DNA of 64,000 nucleotides, from positions 17,009-81,008 of the forward strand of contig JAGCXQ010000021.1 in NCBI GenBank assembly GCA_017961235.1, written 5' to 3'. The notes beneath the pieces were generated by a model. The model was not told the origin of the DNA and made no database searches. It saw nothing but the letters and a program-made list of their open reading frames with translations. The DNA comes from Clostridiales bacterium. Lineage in GTDB: Bacteria > Bacillota > Clostridia > Saccharofermentanales > Saccharofermentanaceae. Shown one piece after another: positions 60,991 through 64,000 of the stretch. The translations under genes and the position numbers were made by a program. Within the stretch, counting starts at the first letter, position 1. Each line of letters starts with the position of its first letter.

Positions 60991-61647
60991 TCAGATCAGC
61001 TGCTGCTCGTTGATGATCAGTTTAAATTGCAGTCCCAGTGTCTCCGCGGCTTTACGGCAGAGGACCATGCGCTGCAGGAAGATCTCGAAATAGTCCATCA
61101 CCGAGCTATAGTGCGTATCGACCGAGAGCTTGAGCTTGATGATCGTATGCGCTTCATTGATCTTCAGTTCGGACTTGGTGACCGAATAGTTGACGCGGTC
61201 ATGAATATCAAAGGACGACTTATCGTCATTACGGACACGGTTACGGCGCACATCGCTCTTATCCGCCAGGATCAGCGCCGCCGCAAGAGAATTCACCGGA
61301 ACTCCGGTTCCCTCATCGTGATTTCCAATCGCCGTGACGATCATGCCGATCTCCTCCGGCGGGAATCCCATCTCATCTAAGATTCGAAAAGCGATCAGCG
61401 CGCCTGACTGGCTGTGATCCACGCGGTTGACCAGATTGCCGATGTCATGGAGATACCCCGCGATCTTTACAAGCTCCACAGTCCTCTCCGGAAATCCCAT
61501 CGTCTTAAGAATATAGCCGGCCGTCTCCGCCACAAGCGTCACGTGCGCGAACCCGTGCTCGGTATATCCCAGCGCATCCAGAGACTCATTCGCCTGCTTG
61601 ATATATGTCTTGATCACTTCATTATTCTTGATCTCTTCGTAGGTCAT
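60991..61647 (-). CDS. HD-domain phosphohydrolase-like protein
   Basis: 218 residues. Metal-binding HD motif: H in YTEHGFAHVTLVAETAGYIL (about 27), AGYLHDIGNLVNRVDHSQSG (HD about 67-68) and a later GNHDEGTG (about 110). Members cleave phosphate from nucleotides or second messengers. Residues 140-218 are a helical C-terminal part (DRVNYSVTKSELKINEAHTI). Convergent with the lipoprotein gene on its left. Substrate unknown. Confidence 0.88.
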   Translation of the reverse strand: MTYEEIKNNEVIKTYIKQANESLDALGYTEHGFAHVTLVAETAGYILKTMGFPERTVELVKIAGYLHDIGNLVNRVDHSQSGALIAFRILDEMGFPPEEIGMIVTAIGNHDEGTGVPVNSLAAALILADKSDVRRNRVRNDDKSSFDIHDRVNYSVTKSELKINEAHTIIKLKLSVDTHYSSVMDYFEIFLQRMVLCRKAAETLGLQFKLIINEQQLI

Positions 61648-61746
61648 CTAACTTCTCCCACTAGTTTCTTTTCTTCATTTTCGCGGTTCATTATACCATT
61701 CAATCTATCGCAGAATTCATGTTAATCTATCATAGCAGACGTCATG

Positions 61747-62349
61747 TTAATATGTCTCAGACGTCATGCAGCCGACCTCGTCCTCATCGACCTTTTCCCA
61801 TTTTCCTTTTGCGCGATCGAATTCCTGCGTGTAGTACCACATGATGTCATACCCTCTCGCAGTGTATCTAAGTTCGACCGTATCCTCGGTGATCCAGATA
61901 GTCATGCCGCTGATATGAAGTCCCAGGATCTCAAAATCCTCATCGGGATCTTCTTTATAGGACTCTTTATTCGGAAAAATAATGGTGACGATGTAATGAC
62001 CGTTTTTGAGTTCGATACTGCTCTTATCTTCCTCGGGCCAGATATTCACCATGTTTTCTACTGTAAGGCTGAAGCCCGCATTCTTCTTACCCAGATATCC
62101 TTTGAGACTGAACGTATCAAGGTCATTCTCATCGTACTCAAAATCCTCGCAGAGCTTCTCGTCAAAAACAGCCACCGCACGGTCTTCAAATAACGCGATC
62201 TTTTCCAGCCCGAACATATTCTCTTTCGGGCATTCGATGACTTCTTTAGCATCCGCCTCATTTTCAATGAGCTTTTTGGATTTTTTACAGCCAACGAGTG
62301 TGATCAGTGTAACAGCCAACAGTAAAAAAGCGAAAACCCGTTTTCTCAT
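61747..62349 (-). CDS. Small lipoprotein of unknown function
   Basis: 200 residues from ATG 62349 (MRKRVFAFLLLAVTLITLVG, then CKKSKK), with GGAGGG 7 bases upstream. The mature part is acidic, probably one alpha/beta domain (ENMVNIWPEEDKSSIELKNG; HYIVTIIFPNKESYKEDPDE). Its leader GGGTTGTTT before the ATG is the same as that of the next gene, hinting at related expression. No family recognised. Confidence 0.78.
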   Translation of the reverse strand: MRKRVFAFLLLAVTLITLVGCKKSKKLIENEADAKEVIECPKENMFGLEKIALFEDRAVAVFDEKLCEDFEYDENDLDTFSLKGYLGKKNAGFSLTVENMVNIWPEEDKSSIELKNGHYIVTIIFPNKESYKEDPDEDFEILGLHISGMTIWITEDTVELRYTARGYDIMWYYTQEFDRAKGKWEKVDEDEVGCMTSETY

Positions 62350-62384
62350 AAACAACCCTCCGTTTTAAGACATCCTTCCTTTTT

Positions 62385-63032
62385 CTAAAAATTGTGCCAG
62401 TCTGAAAAGCTCAGATCCTCTCCATTTATAACCGCATAGGCACCGCATAAGATGGCACAGTCAAAATCATCCGAGCACTGGAAGTTTATCTCGCCATCGT
62501 CCAATCCGATGGTCTCCGGCTCGATATTTCCTAAGAAACAATCGAAGTTAAACATCGGATAGTAAGACCGAAGCAAGCCCTCCAGATGACCCTTGGGAAC
62601 AGTGCCGTCGTTGGGGGCTTCCAGGTATGGCGAAAGACTATTCAATCCATCTCTTACCGGGTTATAGATCTCCGCAATATCCTCTTCATTGCCGTACCGG
62701 AGATTCTCTTCAATAAACAGCTCATCGATTATCATAAAATTTGATTCGCAGCTGTCCATATCCGTAAGAACATTCAGTAGGAACGTCCCGTTAATGATCT
62801 CGATGTTCTCCGAGATCCTCTCGGCAAAGTCATTAAAGTACTTATTCAGGAACGCAATCAGTTCATCGTCAGTACAATCCGGATCCAGGTGTTCTTCCAC
62901 AATATCCCATTCCCTGATCTCCTCCAGCGAATCCAGGATCTCGATCTCCGAATCGTGAAAAGCACCGATATACCCAAGGTCGATGCTCCCCGATACCTTT
63001 AACTCGCCATCTTCCAAATAGATCTTAATCAT
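62385..63032 (-). CDS. Acidic soluble protein of unknown function
   Basis: 215 residues from ATG 63032 (MIKIYLEDGELKVSGSIDLG); AAGGGTTGTTT precedes it. Very acidic with a terminal motif DFDCAILCGAYAVINGEDLS. This style is common among immunity proteins of polymorphic toxins, but no toxin gene is adjacent, so this is only a suggestion. It ends 36 bases before the lipoprotein start and is probably co-transcribed with it. 8-mer (62958) encodes GAFHD. Confidence 0.7.
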   Translation of the reverse strand: MIKIYLEDGELKVSGSIDLGYIGAFHDSEIEILDSLEEIREWDIVEEHLDPDCTDDELIAFLNKYFNDFAERISENIEIINGTFLLNVLTDMDSCESNFMIIDELFIEENLRYGNEEDIAEIYNPVRDGLNSLSPYLEAPNDGTVPKGHLEGLLRSYYPMFNFDCFLGNIEPETIGLDDGEINFQCSDDFDCAILCGAYAVINGEDLSFSDWHNF

Positions 63033-63098
63033 AAACAACCCTTTCCAACCCGTGAACAACCATTTCCTCTCTCAATATTATATCGTATGTTCCCTGAG

Positions 63099-63379
63099 GT
63101 AGGCTAGAAAATCAAAAATGCGAATTATGGATGCATGGTTTTCTGGTAAAGATAAGCTAAAAATCGAAAAACCGCAAATATGGATTAGTGCGATGTAGGC
63201 TATATTCGAAGAAAATGAAAATATGGCTTAAGTGCTTTTCGCAAGGAATAAGCCAGAATTTGAAAATTGCAAAATATGGATTAGTCGGCCATAGGCTATA
63301 ATTCCGAAAATTGAAAATATGGCTGAAAAAGCGTCCGCAAACGATAAGCCAAAAACGTCAAAAATCGCAAATATGGATG
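63099..63379. repeat. BIME-like hairpin array, copy 4
   Basis: TAGGCTA/TAAGCYA arms start at 63100, 63153, 63196, 63249, 63292 and 63345: spacings 53, 43, 53, 43, 53. Hairpins of 35 bases end in ATATGGATTA/ATATGGCTTA and are separated by spacers of 18, 8, 18, 8 and 18 bases; one long spacer is AGTGCTTTTCGCAAGGAA (8-mer 63232). The orientation is inverted relative to copies 1 and 3. It fills most of the 470-base gap between the GGDEF gene and the acidic protein gene; a last 8-mer is at 63402. Confidence 0.88.
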
Positions 63380-63502
63380 CAAAAAGTCTTTTTCTCCATC
63401 GAAAAGCACCCGCAAAGTCGTTATCAACCTTGGCGGGCACTTCATTTTGAGACACCACTATCTTTCATAGGAAAAACAAAATGAACTGTGTGGTTTTCCG
63501 GG

Positions 63503-64000
63503 TTACTTCTCCTCATAACACTGCCGTTTGAACTCTTCACTGAGCTCGCTGTGCAGCATGGTAAAGAAATCGGAATACCGCAGAGCAGATCTGCCTTCAT
63601 AGCGGACAGCCTTAACGTATAGCGTCAGCGGGATCTCGTTTCCATCCCAGGAGATGCACTCGTCATTGTGGCTTACGATCTCGTCGCAGAGTTTCTTCGC
63701 ATACGCCTCATCGGAGGAGTCCGTAAGGATCACGAATTCATCGCCGCCGATACGGAAAACGATATCCTCCGGCCCGGCCGCCTGCTCCATTCGTTTCATG
63801 GCACTAATGATCGCCAGATCCCCTGCCTTACGGGAGATCTCGTTGATCGGGATCAGTCTCTTGATGTCTCCAAGGATCAGGAAACATCCTTTTCTTTCCT
63901 TAATGCAATCATAAAGCTCACTAATATCAACCTTTTTTCTGTCTGTCATCTTTTTATCCTCCAGTAGTTCCCGCTCGATCCGATAGCCGGGAAACAGTTC
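63503..64000 (-). CDS. GGDEF-domain protein, possibly continuing beyond the window
   Basis: The frame from stop 63503 has an ATG at 63949 (MTDRKKVDISELYDCIKERK, 148 residues) behind GGAGGATAAAAAG, but stays open to base 64000 (upstream codons ELFPGYRIERELLEDKK), so either start is possible. It has the active-site loop RIGGDEF (about 67-73 from the internal ATG) and a preceding FLILGDIKRLIPIN in place of the usual DxDxFKxxN; the DxD metal pair is altered (GDIKRL), so catalysis is doubtful. It may bind rather than make cyclic di-GMP. Confidence 0.72.
   Translation of the reverse strand, partial: ELFPGYRIERELLEDKKMTDRKKVDISELYDCIKERKGCFLILGDIKRLIPINEISRKAGDLAIISAMKRMEQAAGPEDIVFRIGGDEFVILTDSSDEAYAKKLCDEIVSHNDECISWDGNEIPLTLYVKAVRYEGRSALRYSDFFTMLHSELSEEFKRQCYEEK

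Larger units (their letters stand above)
790..63409. repeat. Dispersed 8-mer AAAAGCAC / GTGCTTTT, about 60 copies
   Basis: First bases of plus-orientation copies (AAAAGCAC): 790, 1238, 2705, 3048, 4608, 5017, 7815, 11407, 11814, 12603, 13352, 14516, 18270, 22124, 22663, 22752, 23591, 25298, 25644, 26608, 26690, 26772, 28555, 30717, 33049, 33362, 36428, 46044, 46490, 47970, 55057, 55878, 62958, 63402. Minus-orientation copies (GTGCTTTT): 5722, 6240, 7439, 10206, 10787, 13405, 14980, 17285, 19073, 20275, 20805, 20879, 22553, 24176, 26572, 26736, 26818, 28656, 28708, 32579, 35609, 40348, 41509, 45086, 45174, 45857, 63232. Chance predicts about two. Many copies extend to CGAAAAGCACTTGYCCCGC. Counted by eye, so a few may be missed. 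Function unknown. Confidence 0.9.

Noticed and set aside
11186..63379. Hairpin arrays as tRNA or structured non-coding RNA genes
   Set aside because: No cloverleaf, no CCA end and arms vary between TAGGCTA and TAATCCA within one array; they behave as extragenic repeats.
790..63409. 8-mer as a transcription terminator or ribosome-site relic
   Set aside because: It is not self-complementary, occurs deep inside genes in either orientation and is not placed at a fixed distance from starts or stops.
790..63409. 8-mer as a KOPS-type polar chromosome motif
   Set aside because: Orientation is near even (34 against 27) within one 64-kb stretch, unlike strongly polar motifs; a replichore-wide count would be needed to exclude it fully.
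1..64000. Prophage, insertion sequence, integron or defence island
   Set aside because: No transposase, integrase, phage structural gene, restriction-modification gene or tRNA-flanked repeat was found; barnase/barstar is the only toxin-like pair.

Overview
The window looks like a chromosome segment of an anaerobic, Gram-positive gut- or rumen-type Clostridia (Lachnospiraceae/Oscillospiraceae-like). Signs are many lipobox lipoproteins with Lys/Thr/Glu linkers, AGGAGG-type ribosome sites, TTGACA/TATAAT promoters, BioY/BirA, YitT, M56/BlaI, ECF sigma/anti-sigma and plant-glycan hydrolases (GH127, GH39). No rRNA, tRNA, phage, insertion sequence or CRISPR array was seen. The genus cannot be fixed from the sequence alone.

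Layout: 0-3 kb (minus) holds a partial alanine dehydrogenase, bioY and birA with a BirA operator. 3-5.5 kb (plus) is a metal operon (HMA protein and P-type ATPase) behind an ArsR/SmtB-type operator. 5.7-9 kb has two tandem paralogous lipoproteins. 9-18.5 kb (minus) has a PHP phosphatase, a lipoprotein barnase with barstar, an ABC exporter, a PfkB kinase, a secreted transglutaminase-like protein with an overlooked 38-residue peptide, and a zinc-ribbon membrane protein. 18.6-26.5 kb has a GH127 arabinofuranosidase, a CmpB-like membrane protein, a flavodoxin-fold reductase, YitT, a TetR regulator and two convergent membrane genes. 27-31.4 kb is a BlaI/M56 system whose receptor shares its extracellular domains with a co-regulated lipoprotein. 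31.4-38 kb has HAD, flavodoxin, OhrR/MarR, ABC, XRE-TPR and diguanylate cyclase genes. 38-43.8 kb is an ECF sigma operon with two solute-binding-like proteins. 44-49 kb has a HAD-GNAT fusion, GNAT, PEBP lipoprotein and a large lipoprotein. 49-54 kb has XRE and acyltransferase-3 genes, one with two such domains. 54-64 kb has a lipase, GH39, lipoproteins, an HD protein and a GGDEF protein.

The most striking signal is not a gene. The 8-mer AAAAGCAC, or its complement GTGCTTTT, occurs about 60 times in 64 kb (about 2 expected by chance). It lies on both strands, in and between genes and in more than one reading frame, often as part of a longer CGAAAAGCACTTGYCC-like sequence. Its density resembles DNA uptake sequences. 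It also sits in spacers and loops of several extragenic hairpin arrays. Four of these are BIME-like, with 35-bp hairpins; where measured in full, the spacers alternate between 8 and 18 bp (43/53-bp periodicity). The others are a four-copy 82-bp array and a six-copy 53-bp array. The best gene-level candidate for new biology is the BlaI/M56 regulon at 27-31.5 kb. All counts and spacings were done by eye.
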